A DNA stretch of 60,377 nucleotides, taken from Planctomycetota bacterium. Its GTDB lineage: Bacteria > Planctomycetota > UBA8742 > JACQVU01 > JANLHZ01. Shown piece by piece: positions 19,761 through 28,353 of this stretch (the first letter of the stretch is position 1; every line of letters begins with the position of its first letter). The position numbers and the translations under genes are program-made. Location of the stretch: assembly GCA_024653775.1 (NCBI GenBank), contig JANLHZ010000106.1, positions 1-60,377 on the forward strand, read 5' to 3'. Below the pieces are notes generated by a model, which saw nothing but the letters and a program-made list of their open reading frames with translations, had not been told where the DNA came from and did no database searches.

Positions 19761-20693
19761 TCATAGTTCGTAAGTCATTCCCTCGCGAACCATCTCGACG
19801 TGCATATCGACGCCCTTCTCCTTCACGTAGTCGAGCGCCCACTTGTAGATTCCGTCGAGCTTATCGTCAGAATTGAGCGGCTCGTGATGGGTTAGACCGA
19901 TGGTCTTTACCCCGGCCTTGATTCCGAGTTCGAGCGCGTCCGGGACGGAGGTGTGACCCCAGCCGATCTTCGTTTTGTACTCCTCCTCAGTATACTGCGC
20001 GTCGCAAAGGAGGAAGTCGACGCCGCGGACGGTCTCGACAACCTGATTATTGCGCTCCTTGATAATGAGTTCCGCGTTGAGCCTCATCTCGAGTTCGTCC
20101 TCGTCGACATCTTCTTCATCGGCGCCCTGGGTCGATCCCCAGGGGTTCTGGTAAGGCTCGGTGTCTCCAGTGTAGAAGATGCTCTTTCCGCCATGCTCGA
20201 GTTTGTAGCCGAGGGCCTGTACCGGGTGGTTCATGAACCACGACGTGATTTTGACTCCGTCGATTTCGGTGTGTCCTTCCTTCATTTCGTAGTATTCGAT
20301 GTTCGTTGGTATATGCGTGAGCTTCTGCGGAAAGAACTGCTCGTGGAACTGGACGTGCATCGTCTTCTCGAAACTCGCTTCCGAATTAACGAGGTTGAAA
20401 GGGCCGTAAATTCGAATCCGGTTCTGCGGATTGTAAAGCGGCGCGAAAAACGGAAACCCGGCGATGTGGTCCCAATGGGTGTGGTTGAACAGAATAAGAA
20501 TATCCTTTGGATGTTCATCTGCTTCGCTGACGAGGTGCTCGCCGAGAACCCTGATTCCTGTTCCGCCGTCGAGTATGATGCTTCTTCCGTCGTCGAGGAT
20601 CACCTCGTAACAGGAAGTGTTCCCCCCGTACTTTACGGATGTTGGACCGGGCGTAGGAATGCTCCCCCGACAACCCCAGACTCTAAGTTTCAT
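19761..20693 (-). CDS. MBL-fold metallo-hydrolase
   Basis: A 310-residue metallo-beta-lactamase-fold protein. The start MKLRVWGCRGSIPTPGP and YGGNTSCYEV are typical of the PhnP/cyclic-nucleotide-phosphodiesterase-like branch. The metal site motif is NHTHWDHIAGF, followed by the later His/Asp ligands (FYTGDTEPY and LTHHEP). An acidic insert (DEEDVDEDELEMR) sits between. Function within the branch is uncertain: phosphodiesterase or hydrolase. It is followed by the redoxin gene on the same strand. Confidence 0.87.
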   Translation of the reverse strand: MKLRVWGCRGSIPTPGPTSVKYGGNTSCYEVILDDGRSIILDGGTGIRVLGEHLVSEADEHPKDILILFNHTHWDHIAGFPFFAPLYNPQNRIRIYGPFNLVNSEASFEKTMHVQFHEQFFPQKLTHIPTNIEYYEMKEGHTEIDGVKITSWFMNHPVQALGYKLEHGGKSIFYTGDTEPYQNPWGSTQGADEEDVDEDELEMRLNAELIIKERNNQVVETVRGVDFLLCDAQYTEEEYKTKIGWGHTSVPDALELGIKAGVKTIGLTHHEPLNSDDKLDGIYKWALDYVKEKGVDMHVEMVREGMTYEL

Positions 20694-20790
20694 CTCTTCG
20701 CTCCGAAATCGAGGAAAACCCTACGAGGAAAACCCTATGAGTAAAGCGCCGCTCGAAGAATACAACTTCAGGCAACTCTTTGACATAGAC

Positions 20791-20904
20791 TAAGAAACTA
20801 TCTCAAGCTGTGGGAGTGCAGGCGTCTCGCCTGCGCAAAAGGCTTCAGACGTCTCGTCTGAAGCCTCCGAATTACCAGAAATCGGAGCTTGAGATAGTTT
20901 CTAA
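20791..20904. repeat. R2 hairpin element, copy C (complete)
   Basis: Both terminal repeats are intact (GAAACTATCTCAAGCT and its complement), with TAA on each side as a putative 3-bp target duplication. Inside are two perfect hairpins: a GCAGGC stem and a GGCTTCAGAC stem, both with loop GAGAC on the opposite strand. An ATTACCAGAAATCGG block is shared with copy D. The core runs opposite to copy D. Confidence 0.88.
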
Positions 20905-21046
20905 ATCCTCGCGCTGGTTTCACATATTGATCGGCGAAAAACTTTTTATTCATCCAGAATTTCGGTATTCAGACCTCATACTCGCGAAAGATAACTATCT
21001 AAAATAATAAGGTACAATGATAAATAATTTTTAAGTCTATAGACAA

Positions 21047-21065
21047 GTGTTACGACTCGTGACAC
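21047..21065. promoter_or_regulatory. Operator-like palindrome upstream of HTH gene
   Basis: The arms GTGTTACGA and TCGTGACAC surround a single C, with one mismatch. It lies in AT-rich sequence about 100 bp upstream of the HTH gene, a plausible autoregulatory site. No binding partner is proven. Confidence 0.35.
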
Positions 21066-21167
21066 TATTGTATATGTCAGCTATTATTAATATTATGTAA
21101 TACTTACAGGGCAGATGGCAATAAAATCAGGTGAGCACCAACCAAGGCTTATTAATAAGGAGTACAG

Positions 21168-21551
21168 ATGAAACCTAATTTCAATTTTTCCGCACCACGG
21201 GACATTGTGAAGCATCTCTCCGAGGAACTTCCCAAAATCGGGCTTCCAGGATCGATCGTCTTCATCGCGAAGTTGCTCGGAGTCTATACCACGACCGTAT
21301 CAAACTGGCTGATCAACTTCCACACGCCGAACAAGCGGCACACAGAGCGAATCGGGATTCTGATCAGGCTGGTCGAGATGGCAAAGAACGAAAACGCTGA
21401 CGCGTATTACACAATCCAGAAAATGGCGGCCAAAGATGCGCCGCAGGTGCTCGTCCTCGGGAGAGTCGGATTCATGGCGGTCACCGGACTTTCCTGGGCG
21501 CTACCGTTCTTCGAGGACGAATCGAATTTCGGAACGCAAAATCAATCCTGA
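21168..21551 (+). CDS. Small helix-turn-helix protein
   Basis: A 127-residue protein. Residues about 25-60 (GSIVFIAKLLGVYTTTVSNWL followed by FHTPNKRHTERIGIL) resemble a DNA-binding helix-turn-helix of the Xre or CI type, with a SNW recognition-helix end. The rest is helical with a hydrophobic C-terminal stretch (VLVLGRVGFMAVTGLSWALPFF) and no obvious ligand domain. A clear AAGGAG site precedes the ATG. Its 3' end overlaps the convergent WYL regulator by 10 bp. Its target is unknown. Confidence 0.7.
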   Translation: MKPNFNFSAPRDIVKHLSEELPKIGLPGSIVFIAKLLGVYTTTVSNWLINFHTPNKRHTERIGILIRLVEMAKNENADAYYTIQKMAAKDAPQVLVLGRVGFMAVTGLSWALPFFEDESNFGTQNQS

Positions 21552-22588
21552 ACCTTGTTCGCGGGATCGCATTCGTATCGTGCAAGTGCTTTCTGGACGC
21601 TAGACTCGACCCCTTCCCGGAACCCCGAAGGTTCAACTACCTTGAATCGCGTTCCGAACCCGAGGAGGTACTGTTTCAGAGCCGCGGGGTTGTTGACTGC
21701 GAACGCCAATCTTTCGAATCCGTCGGAGGCGCCTTCGATGACCCGCACGTCGTCGAATTCCCGCCTGATCATCCAGCAGACGGTCTTATCGACATCGACG
21801 ATGACTTCGCCCTGCCCTCCTGTTCCGATCCGCCAGGGGGCGCGTCCAATGTGTTCGCGGATGTCGAAACTTGCCGGGATGTCGTAGCTTCCGGCATTTC
21901 CCTCCGGATCGAGCGCAACGTCGCCCTCGATTCGTTCGACGTTGAACATCCTGACGCCGTCCGCGACGTGGTCGTAGCCGACAACGTACCATGAGCCGCG
22001 AAAACCGCCGACGCCGTAGATGTCTAGCTTTCTTCGTTTCGCGTCCGAGTTCGAACCGCTCCGGTAATCGAAAGCGATCGTTGAACGATCGAAAAGCGCG
22101 TTCAGCACTGTTTCAAGCTCGGTCAGATGCTTTGGCTCGTAGACGTCCACTGTGCTCTCCGGCGAGATGGCGCCCTGCGTCGGTCCGATCTCTTCCGCCA
22201 TCGGATGATCGTGGCAGAGTTTCGTCACCGCGGAGCCGACGAGTTCCGAAAGAGTCCGCGGCAGAGTGGATGAGGTCGAGCGAACGAGTTCGAGCAGCGC
22301 GAATTCTTCGGACGTGAGATTCAGCTTCGGCATCACCGCCGAGTCCTTTCGCAGTCTGTATCCCGATTGTCCCCAGCCGTCTTCTTCAACGTATTCGAAG
22401 ACGAATCCGAGTTCTTCCAAATCCTTGCGGTCCCGCTGCCAGCGCTTTTCGATGTTCGCGGGAGAGAGGCTTTCGTCGTATCCCTCGATCTTGCCGACAA
22501 GATTCGATAGCGGCTCGACCACCCGCGAATTAAGGAAGTACGCGACGAGGTTCATCAGTCTTTCGATTTTCGACACTTCCTTAGACAT
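21542..22588 (-). CDS. WYL-domain transcriptional regulator
   Basis: A 348-residue regulator of the YafY/PafC type. The N-terminal winged helix (KIERLMNLVAYFLNSR; WQRDRKDLEELGF) is followed by the WYL domain (FDYRSGSNSDAKRRKLDIYGVGGFRGSWYVVGYDHV, in which GSWYV carries the signature) and a C-terminal extension. Proteins of this class bind DNA and often sense nucleic-acid ligands during stress or phage defence. It faces the HTH gene and overlaps it by 10 bp. No adjacent defence gene is recognisable. Confidence 0.88.
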   Translation of the reverse strand: MSKEVSKIERLMNLVAYFLNSRVVEPLSNLVGKIEGYDESLSPANIEKRWQRDRKDLEELGFVFEYVEEDGWGQSGYRLRKDSAVMPKLNLTSEEFALLELVRSTSSTLPRTLSELVGSAVTKLCHDHPMAEEIGPTQGAISPESTVDVYEPKHLTELETVLNALFDRSTIAFDYRSGSNSDAKRRKLDIYGVGGFRGSWYVVGYDHVADGVRMFNVERIEGDVALDPEGNAGSYDIPASFDIREHIGRAPWRIGTGGQGEVIVDVDKTVCWMIRREFDDVRVIEGASDGFERLAFAVNNPAALKQYLLGFGTRFKVVEPSGFREGVESSVQKALARYECDPANKVQD

Positions 22589-22818
22589 TCGCGCGACTTC
22601 CTCGTGACATAATTCCTCTGCCTCGGCAATCTTTCCGATCGAGGCTCTAGCTCCATGTTTCGATTAGCAGGATTCAAGTTCAAGACAAATCTCGCGCTTT
22701 GGTCCGCGGAGGCGTGGAACAGTTATTCTGTCCAAAAAGAGTTTTCCAAAGACCGACGTTTTCGGGTACATTGCTGTCATCCTTGATAGCGGCAACTCGC
22801 CTTCCAAAGGGAACGTCC

Positions 22819-23985
22819 ATGATGAATGTTCGAAAGAGCGGCTCGAAAATCTCGCTGTTTTTTTTCATCGGCGTCATTTTGCTCCTTGTTTATTCGTCCA
22901 CCGCGAAACTCGAGGAAACCGAGGAAAACCTCGATCCACGACGTCAGACCGCGATCCAGGACTGGGTCGCGGACGTGACGCATCCCGAGCTCGGGCATTT
23001 CGTGATTTCGGAAGCCGACTTCCACAGGCACCTCCTTCGCAACTACGGCGTGTATTATCGAAGCAGCGTCGTCACGCCGCGAATGCTGATCCCGGAAATC
23101 ATCAACAAGCTGCCGCTTTCGCTTTTGAAGGTCGAACTTGATGTTCTTGTAAACGCGGAGCTGCTCCGCAGGGCGATGAGGAACGCTCCCGTAAACCCGG
23201 AGTTGACGGAGGAAGTCGATGAACGGATCGAAGATGACCGCAAACGGGTCGAAGAAAATTACAAGGGTCAGTTCACGCTCGAGGAAATTCTCGAACGTCA
23301 GGACGACACGCTCGAAAGCTACCGGGAGAAGCTTACAGCGACGCTTTGGCTGGAGGATATCGCTAAGAGTCAGGTGAATCCGCGCGCCCTCACCGACTTC
23401 TACAATCGTTACAAGGACTATTACCTCGGTAAGCAGGTCTACGCGGCGCAGATCTACATTCGCGCGATCGACAGATCGAAGTTTCTCGAAGAACTGCGCG
23501 ATTGGGAAAAGACACACACTATGACTCCGGAGCAGCGCACAAGGTGGTGGGAGCAGAGGGTCACGCGGGCCTGGAGAGAAGCTCAGGAGCGAATGGAAAA
23601 GGCGATTCAGGACGCCCGCAGGCTCGACTTCGCACAGGCCGCGACGCTCCATTCCGACGACGCAGCGACCGCGTCCGGCGGTGGAGTCATCGGCTACATC
23701 CGTCCGAAAGGTCAGTTCGACGACAGAATCCTTCTCGAAGCATTCAACACCGCGGAAGGCAAAATGAGCAACGTCGTCCGCACGGAATCGGGATTCCACG
23801 TTCTTTATATCTACCAGAAATACGATCCGGGCGTGAATGTGGACTTCGAACAGATCGCGGAATACGTCAGGCAGGATTTCAAAGCGGAAAAGCAGAAAGA
23901 ACACCTCGATAAGCTAAGGGATGAATCGGAAATCATCGTAAAGATTGGGCAGGTGACGCTGCCGCCCGGGGTCCCGCCGGAATAG
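22819..23985 (+). CDS. SurA/PpiC-like periplasmic peptidyl-prolyl isomerase
   Basis: A 388-residue protein with an N-terminal membrane anchor or signal (KISLFFFIGVILLLVYSS). A helical SurA-N-like region follows (about residues 60-230), then a parvulin domain at the C-terminus (AATLHSDDAATASGGGVIGY; LLEAFNTAEGKMSNVVRTES; GFHVLYIYQKYDPG). It would help fold or chaperone outer-membrane proteins in the periplasm. The second of several in-frame starts is chosen: ATG at 22819 has AAAGGGA upstream, while an ATG-like start at 22699 would add 40 residues without signal character. It is followed by a partial R2 copy. Confidence 0.82.
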   Translation: MMNVRKSGSKISLFFFIGVILLLVYSSTAKLEETEENLDPRRQTAIQDWVADVTHPELGHFVISEADFHRHLLRNYGVYYRSSVVTPRMLIPEIINKLPLSLLKVELDVLVNAELLRRAMRNAPVNPELTEEVDERIEDDRKRVEENYKGQFTLEEILERQDDTLESYREKLTATLWLEDIAKSQVNPRALTDFYNRYKDYYLGKQVYAAQIYIRAIDRSKFLEELRDWEKTHTMTPEQRTRWWEQRVTRAWREAQERMEKAIQDARRLDFAQAATLHSDDAATASGGGVIGYIRPKGQFDDRILLEAFNTAEGKMSNVVRTESGFHVLYIYQKYDPGVNVDFEQIAEYVRQDFKAEKQKEHLDKLRDESEIIVKIGQVTLPPGVPPE

Positions 23986-24008
23986 GCGATCAGGCCCCTC
24001 GCGCCGTG

Positions 24009-24052
24009 CCCTTCGGACGCGTATGCGGACGAGGACGTCCGCGGTCCCAGGT
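24009..24052. repeat. Partial R2 repeat, copy G
   Basis: Only the right part of R2 is present: the perfect GCGGAC stem with loop GAGGAC (24025-24042), then CGGTCCCAGG. It lies between the convergent isomerase and propeller genes. Confidence 0.75.
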
Positions 24053-24067
24053 CCGACTCGCCCCTGG

Positions 24068-25498
24068 TCACCGAATCACGATATGCTGCGGACCTGAGGT
24101 CTGCGGGAGGCTGACGGAACCGAGGTAGGTCATCGGGTCGTCGGAGATGCGGTACGCGATGAACTTCGATTCCGGGAGCGTAGTGATATAAAGATATTGC
24201 CCGGAGCTGGTTTCGTGCGCGAGAAGGTATCGCGGCGCGTCCTCGATCGTCATCGGTGAGAGCGTTTCGTCTTCGATTCCAGCGACGGGATCCGACGCGG
24301 TGTAGCGGAAAATCTGGATTTTCTTGTCCGACTGGATGCCGACAAAAGCCATTGTGGTGCCGATGTTGCCGCGGAAATCGTTCACCGCCGCGAGGGACGA
24401 CGGCGCGGGTTCCGTCACGAGGGGCGTATCGAGCACGTTCAGGAAGCTCGCGGAGCTTTCGTAATTGATCGAGACGTTGTCCGAACCGATGTTCGGGACG
24501 AACACGTAATCTCCCCAGGGCGTCCCGGTCAGCGCCACCGGCTCCTGCGGCGTATCTCCCACGCTGCGATTGCTCACGACCTTGTTGTTTCCGTTATCGA
24601 GATCGAGGATGTGCATGGAGTCGCCGCGCTCGTTCGTAACGGCGTAATAATGAACGCCGCCGCTTACGAAGGCCGCGCCGCCTACAGGTCCGTCGCCGAC
24701 GCTTACGTCGCCAAGGTTCGTGATGACGTTCCCTGTGTCGATTCTGAACACGCGAACGTCGTCGTCGTTATAGTTCGGGACGACGAGTAGATCGCCCTGC
24801 GTGGAGCCGTCGACGAAATCGACGTCGGTCGGGACGTTTCCTGTGCTGACGAACTGCTCTACGTCGTGGTTCGAGAGATTGATTATCGCGATCTTTTTCG
24901 AGCCTTGCACCGCGACCGCGAGGTATTCGATCCCGCCCGCGGTGTAGCCCGCCATCCCGCGTGGGCTGAGTCCGACGTCGATGTAGTCCACCACGATCAT
25001 CGAGTTCACGTCGATGACTGCGATCAGCGTTGTCGTCCCGAGGGAGACGAACGCGCGCTCGTCCTGCTCGAAGCGATTGTCGAGCAGGAACGGTCCCATA
25101 AAAACGCTGCCGAGTTCGTTCCCCACCGGCAGAATCCGGAAGAACACGTTCACTACGCCTATGAGACCGAGGTCAGCGATACTGTCCCACACGAAGACGT
25201 GGTTCGCGCCCGCGAGGGAGGTCGCGATTCCCTGGGCGCCCTCGCTTTCGAAATGATTCTCCTCGGTCGCGGTGTTCCAGGTGACGCCGTCGAGGGAGTA
25301 CTGCGCGACGATGTGGGTGCGCTCGTCGTCCTTGTAACGGATGCGATAGACGAACCGCACGTTCCCTCGCTGGGCGGACTGTGGCTGCGTCACGACGCTT
25401 ATGAACGGCGCGATCGGATCGAGGTAGCTCTGCTCCTTCGCGCAATTCGTCGCAAGCAGAAAAAGCAGCGCGGGTAACGATAAGAGTATCTTTTTCAC
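24068..25498 (-). CDS. Beta-propeller surface lipoprotein (YncE-like)
   Basis: A 476-residue exported protein. The start GTG at 25498 gives a signal sequence (KKILLSLPALLFLLATNC) with a lipobox-like Cys; the Asn before the Cys is atypical. The body shows a series of blades with repeated VD-G-ST-DLLVVPNYNDDDV-like and GTPWGDYVFVPNIGSDNVS-like units, as in seven-bladed YncE or NHL-type propellers. The ligand is unknown. A longer frame starting at 25618 lacks signal character and ribosome site, whereas AAGGAA precedes the GTG. Confidence 0.75.
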   Translation of the reverse strand: MKKILLSLPALLFLLATNCAKEQSYLDPIAPFISVVTQPQSAQRGNVRFVYRIRYKDDERTHIVAQYSLDGVTWNTATEENHFESEGAQGIATSLAGANHVFVWDSIADLGLIGVVNVFFRILPVGNELGSVFMGPFLLDNRFEQDERAFVSLGTTTLIAVIDVNSMIVVDYIDVGLSPRGMAGYTAGGIEYLAVAVQGSKKIAIINLSNHDVEQFVSTGNVPTDVDFVDGSTQGDLLVVPNYNDDDVRVFRIDTGNVITNLGDVSVGDGPVGGAAFVSGGVHYYAVTNERGDSMHILDLDNGNNKVVSNRSVGDTPQEPVALTGTPWGDYVFVPNIGSDNVSINYESSASFLNVLDTPLVTEPAPSSLAAVNDFRGNIGTTMAFVGIQSDKKIQIFRYTASDPVAGIEDETLSPMTIEDAPRYLLAHETSSGQYLYITTLPESKFIAYRISDDPMTYLGSVSLPQTSGPQHIVIR

Positions 25499-25801
25499 GG
25501 CGGCGGTTCCTTGAAAGCCTTCGCGAGTATGAACCAAAAGAACCCGCCGCGCAAGGCTTCCGTTTCGCCGCGTTCGTCCACATAGGACTCGCGAAGCAAG
25601 AAGTCGTGCATCTCGCATCTCATATTCACACCATCTTCACATCGCTCTCGGTCGCCGAATCCTCACCGGAGCTACAGCTACGACTCCGGTTTGGCTTCCT
25701 CGATCAATGCGAACCTGACGCAACTCTGAGCGCGATTTTACAAGACTTATTGCTTCGCGAGTCCTTAGTTCGATCCGCGGGTTTGGACTTTCCCCCGCGG
25801 A
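25499..25801. other. Intergenic region holding R4 copy a
   Basis: This gap lies between two leftward genes. Most of it is the inverted copy of the R4 repeat (25621-25752). No promoter is clear. Confidence 0.5.
25621..25752 (-). repeat. R4 dispersed repeat, copy a (inverted)
   Basis: The reverse complement of this stretch closely matches 28811-28950. Conserved blocks include AAAATCGCGCTC, GCGTCAGGTTCG, GAGGAAGCC and TCCGGTGAGGATT, with scattered substitutions between. The middle can pair as CCGGAG with CTCCGG. It has no coding frame and no terminal inverted repeats. Confidence 0.8.
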
Positions 25802-27601
25802 TCAGCCGTTAAAATCGAAGTAGTTGTCCCATTCGTAGTCTAGAAGACTCTTCGCCACCGGAAGCGGCGCGACCGCGCATTTCCTCGTGCTCTTCCTGCC
25901 AGTGGCTTCGTCTTCTTCCTCGCGTAAGAACACGGTCCAGGTCTTCATGTCTTTCATATCCGGAGTGAGTTTTGTCTGCTCGCTGAGCGCCTCCTCGACA
26001 AGAGCGATCTTCTCCATATCTTCGAGATCGACCATGATATTCAACTCTTCGAGTTTGCGTAGCGCGTCGTCCACCTCGAAATCGACCTTCAGCCCGGTTT
26101 CCTTCTCGACGTACCCCTCGATGTAGTCGTCGAGATCGCTTTCGGTCCATTCCTTGTGGTCCCGAAGCGTCCACATAAAGAAGTACGCAAGGAACGCCTC
26201 CTTGCACTCCTCTTCCTCCGCGCTGTCGATCACCTGCCCGAACACGCCAGCGTTGTTGTCGAGATTCAGGTAGAAAAGGTTCGAGACGAGCACGCCATGG
26301 TACTTCGTTTTCATGTTCAGGTAGTTCTTCACGCTTTTGAAAAGATAGCCGCCGAGAGCCGCGAGAATGCCGATCAGGACGCCAAGATGCAGCGATTCGT
26401 CGTCCTTCGGGATTCTAAGTCCGGGGAAGGAAGCGCCGATCTCCTGCTTCTTCTTGTCCGAAGAAGGAGTGGAAATCCGGAACACGCCGCTCTGGTCCTG
26501 GTAGTAGCCGACGACGGGGTCCGTCTCCTGCCTACGGGGTCTGTAGTATTTCCCGTCCGCATCGAGCGCGAGTCCCGTGAGAGGATCGACGAAGTAGTCG
26601 TTAATGTCGCGATCGAGGTGGTCGGGATAGATTTCTTCGCGGGCTTTCAGCTCACGGACGTCTGTCTCGCTTCCCCCGACTTTCTCGACCGACACCGATA
26701 TCGGCTCCGTGAGTTCTGGAAGGTTGTCCTTCTCGGTGAGAAGGTCTCCGGTGCTGATCGAATAGTACACCGCGTCCCCCGAAGGATGCTCCATCACGAA
26801 GTACGGCACCTCGGGAGGCGAACTCCGGAACTGAAGGAGGACGAGCGTGAGCACGACCAGCGCGGCGCCGAATTTCGCGGCGAGCGTCACGAGTCCGATA
26901 AGCATCGGCACGCTGATCTTCAGCTTGTCGATGCTTTTCATGCGGATCGTGGTGTTCGGGAAAAGCATCTCGAGGTCCGCCTTCGGGATGTTCTTGAAGA
27001 GTTTGATGTAGATGCGCTCGTGGTCCTTGCCTTCGGTCTTTGTCTTCTTCTTTCCTTCGTTTTCTCCGTGATCCTTGAATTTGATGATCATCGCGAGCCG
27101 TCCGAAGACCTCGTTCTTCGTGGCCTTTTTCCTGAAGAGACTCTTCCACGAACGGACGGTGACCTCGATCTCCTTGTTGTCCCGCGCGTAAAGCCGGAGA
27201 ACTTCGAATTCGTCGAAGTCGACCTCAAGATTGATCCCCCAACCCGCGCTCTCGTCGTCCAGCGCGACTTCGATGTCTTTCTCGGTAAGCTGCTGATAGT
27301 TGGCGCCGCTTAGAACCCTCTCGAAAGTTTCAAGAAGATCCGCCATCGCGGCTTTTCGCTCCTCCGCGGATAGCTCGTGAATGTCGATCGTGTCCGCGTC
27401 TGGATTGAAGGGATGATACTTGTTCTTGAGCGTTTCGAGGTCGTCGTGGAACTTGAAGTGGAACATACTCTGCACAAGAGTGCAAAACGCCTCGAATGAC
27501 TCGCGATCGTCTTCCTTCAGATGAGGATCGCTAAGCAGCTTTTTAACCAGATCCCCTTTTCGAATTGGAATAAAAGCTTCCCGGTCTTCGTAAACGGCCA
27601 C
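25802..27601 (-). CDS. DUF3754 (TMEM143-like) membrane protein with large insert
   Basis: A 599-residue protein of the DUF3754 family. The domain signature is ERIYIKLFKNIPKADLEMLF, then TTIRMKSIDKLKISVPM just before the first membrane segment (PMLIGLVTLAAKFGAALVVL). A second membrane segment (GVLIGILAALGGYLFKSV) lies about 150 residues later. The intervening region is soluble, proline- and aspartate-rich and probably periplasmic; family members usually have the two helices close together. The family's role is unknown. The GTG at 27601 has GGAGG at 6 nt; a frame reaching 27736 does not. Confidence 0.8.
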   Translation of the reverse strand: MAVYEDREAFIPIRKGDLVKKLLSDPHLKEDDRESFEAFCTLVQSMFHFKFHDDLETLKNKYHPFNPDADTIDIHELSAEERKAAMADLLETFERVLSGANYQQLTEKDIEVALDDESAGWGINLEVDFDEFEVLRLYARDNKEIEVTVRSWKSLFRKKATKNEVFGRLAMIIKFKDHGENEGKKKTKTEGKDHERIYIKLFKNIPKADLEMLFPNTTIRMKSIDKLKISVPMLIGLVTLAAKFGAALVVLTLVLLQFRSSPPEVPYFVMEHPSGDAVYYSISTGDLLTEKDNLPELTEPISVSVEKVGGSETDVRELKAREEIYPDHLDRDINDYFVDPLTGLALDADGKYYRPRRQETDPVVGYYQDQSGVFRISTPSSDKKKQEIGASFPGLRIPKDDESLHLGVLIGILAALGGYLFKSVKNYLNMKTKYHGVLVSNLFYLNLDNNAGVFGQVIDSAEEEECKEAFLAYFFMWTLRDHKEWTESDLDDYIEGYVEKETGLKVDFEVDDALRKLEELNIMVDLEDMEKIALVEEALSEQTKLTPDMKDMKTWTVFLREEEDEATGRKSTRKCAVAPLPVAKSLLDYEWDNYFDFNG

Positions 27602-27960
27602 CTTGTACCTCCGTCGATGAATTATCCCCAAACGCCCATTATGAGCATGATTCTCTTTCGGGACGGCGGAAATCTCAAGGACGAGCGAGAATGTTTTGGT
27701 GGAAAGTTCGGCGAACCGCTTCCCCGGCACGTTCACAAAAGCAGTTTTCGCCGAGAAATCTGTCCATACATTTTTATAAAAAACGTATGATACGTAAAGC
27801 TATATTTTCTGTGCCGATTCACAGCACTCACACTGTTTTTGAGTCAGGAGACGCTGACGCAACGGCCCGGAATTTTATCTTTGACAATTGAACAGGCCAT
27901 CGAGTCGACGTCTATTGTTCAGGTTCGTCTCCCTGAAATGTTTTTGCCTCCGGGGGTAAG
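27602..27960. other. Divergent promoter region
   Basis: The gap separates the leftward DUF3754 gene from the rightward hisI-like gene. It is AT-rich from about 27770 to 27890, includes a TTGACA (27882-27887), and has TGAACA and TGTTCA arms at about 27889 and 27917. Exact promoters cannot be assigned; no small gene is supported. Confidence 0.45.
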
Positions 27961-28353
27961 ATGCCGAAACCTGTCCTTGAATCGCTTCTGTCGCATCTGA
28001 AACTTTCCGCGGACGGCCTGGTTCCGTCGATAATCGTCGATGACGAGTCCGGGCGAGTGCTGACGCTGTCGTACCAGAATCGCGAATCGCTCGCGCTGAC
28101 GATCGAAACGGGATACGTGCACGTCTTCCGCAGATCGAAGGGCAAGGTGATGAAGAAGGGAGTCACGTCGGGGCACACGCAGCTTGTGGTCCGGACGGAG
28201 ATCGACTGCGAAGGGAAGTCGATCGTGTTCCGCGTGAAACAACACGTCGCCGCGTGCCACAAGGGGTACTATTCGTGCTACCACACCGAGTTCGATATCC
28301 AGACAGGCGACGCGCGGATCGCCACGACGAAGGTGTTCGATGGCGAAAGCTGA
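27961..28353 (+). CDS. hisI: HisI-like phosphoribosyl-AMP cyclohydrolase
   Basis: A 130-residue protein matching the HisI fold. Motifs are GRVLTLSYQNRESLALTIETG, KGVTSGHTQLVV, the metal-ligand segment RTEIDC, and VAACHKGYYSCY with the catalytic cysteines. HisI opens the adenine ring of phosphoribosyl-AMP in histidine synthesis. The normal WSRSRxxLWxKG segment is FRRSKGKVMKKG here, so substrate or metal binding may be altered. There is no other his gene in the window. GGGGGTAAG precedes the ATG. The stop overlaps the next gene by 14 bp, so the two are translated together. Confidence 0.75.
   Translation: MPKPVLESLLSHLKLSADGLVPSIIVDDESGRVLTLSYQNRESLALTIETGYVHVFRRSKGKVMKKGVTSGHTQLVVRTEIDCEGKSIVFRVKQHVAACHKGYYSCYHTEFDIQTGDARIATTKVFDGES

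Larger units (their letters stand above)
20694..21167. other. Intergenic region: R2 copy C and AT-rich leader
   Basis: The left part carries R2 copy C. From about 20930 the sequence becomes markedly AT-rich, ending in an operator-like palindrome (21047-21065) and a strong ribosome site (AAGGAG) for the HTH gene. No separate gene is supported. Confidence 0.6.

Noticed and set aside
20810-21007. A 65-codon frame across R2 copy C
   Set aside because: It is created by the repeat sequence and differs with each copy; it is not conserved as protein.
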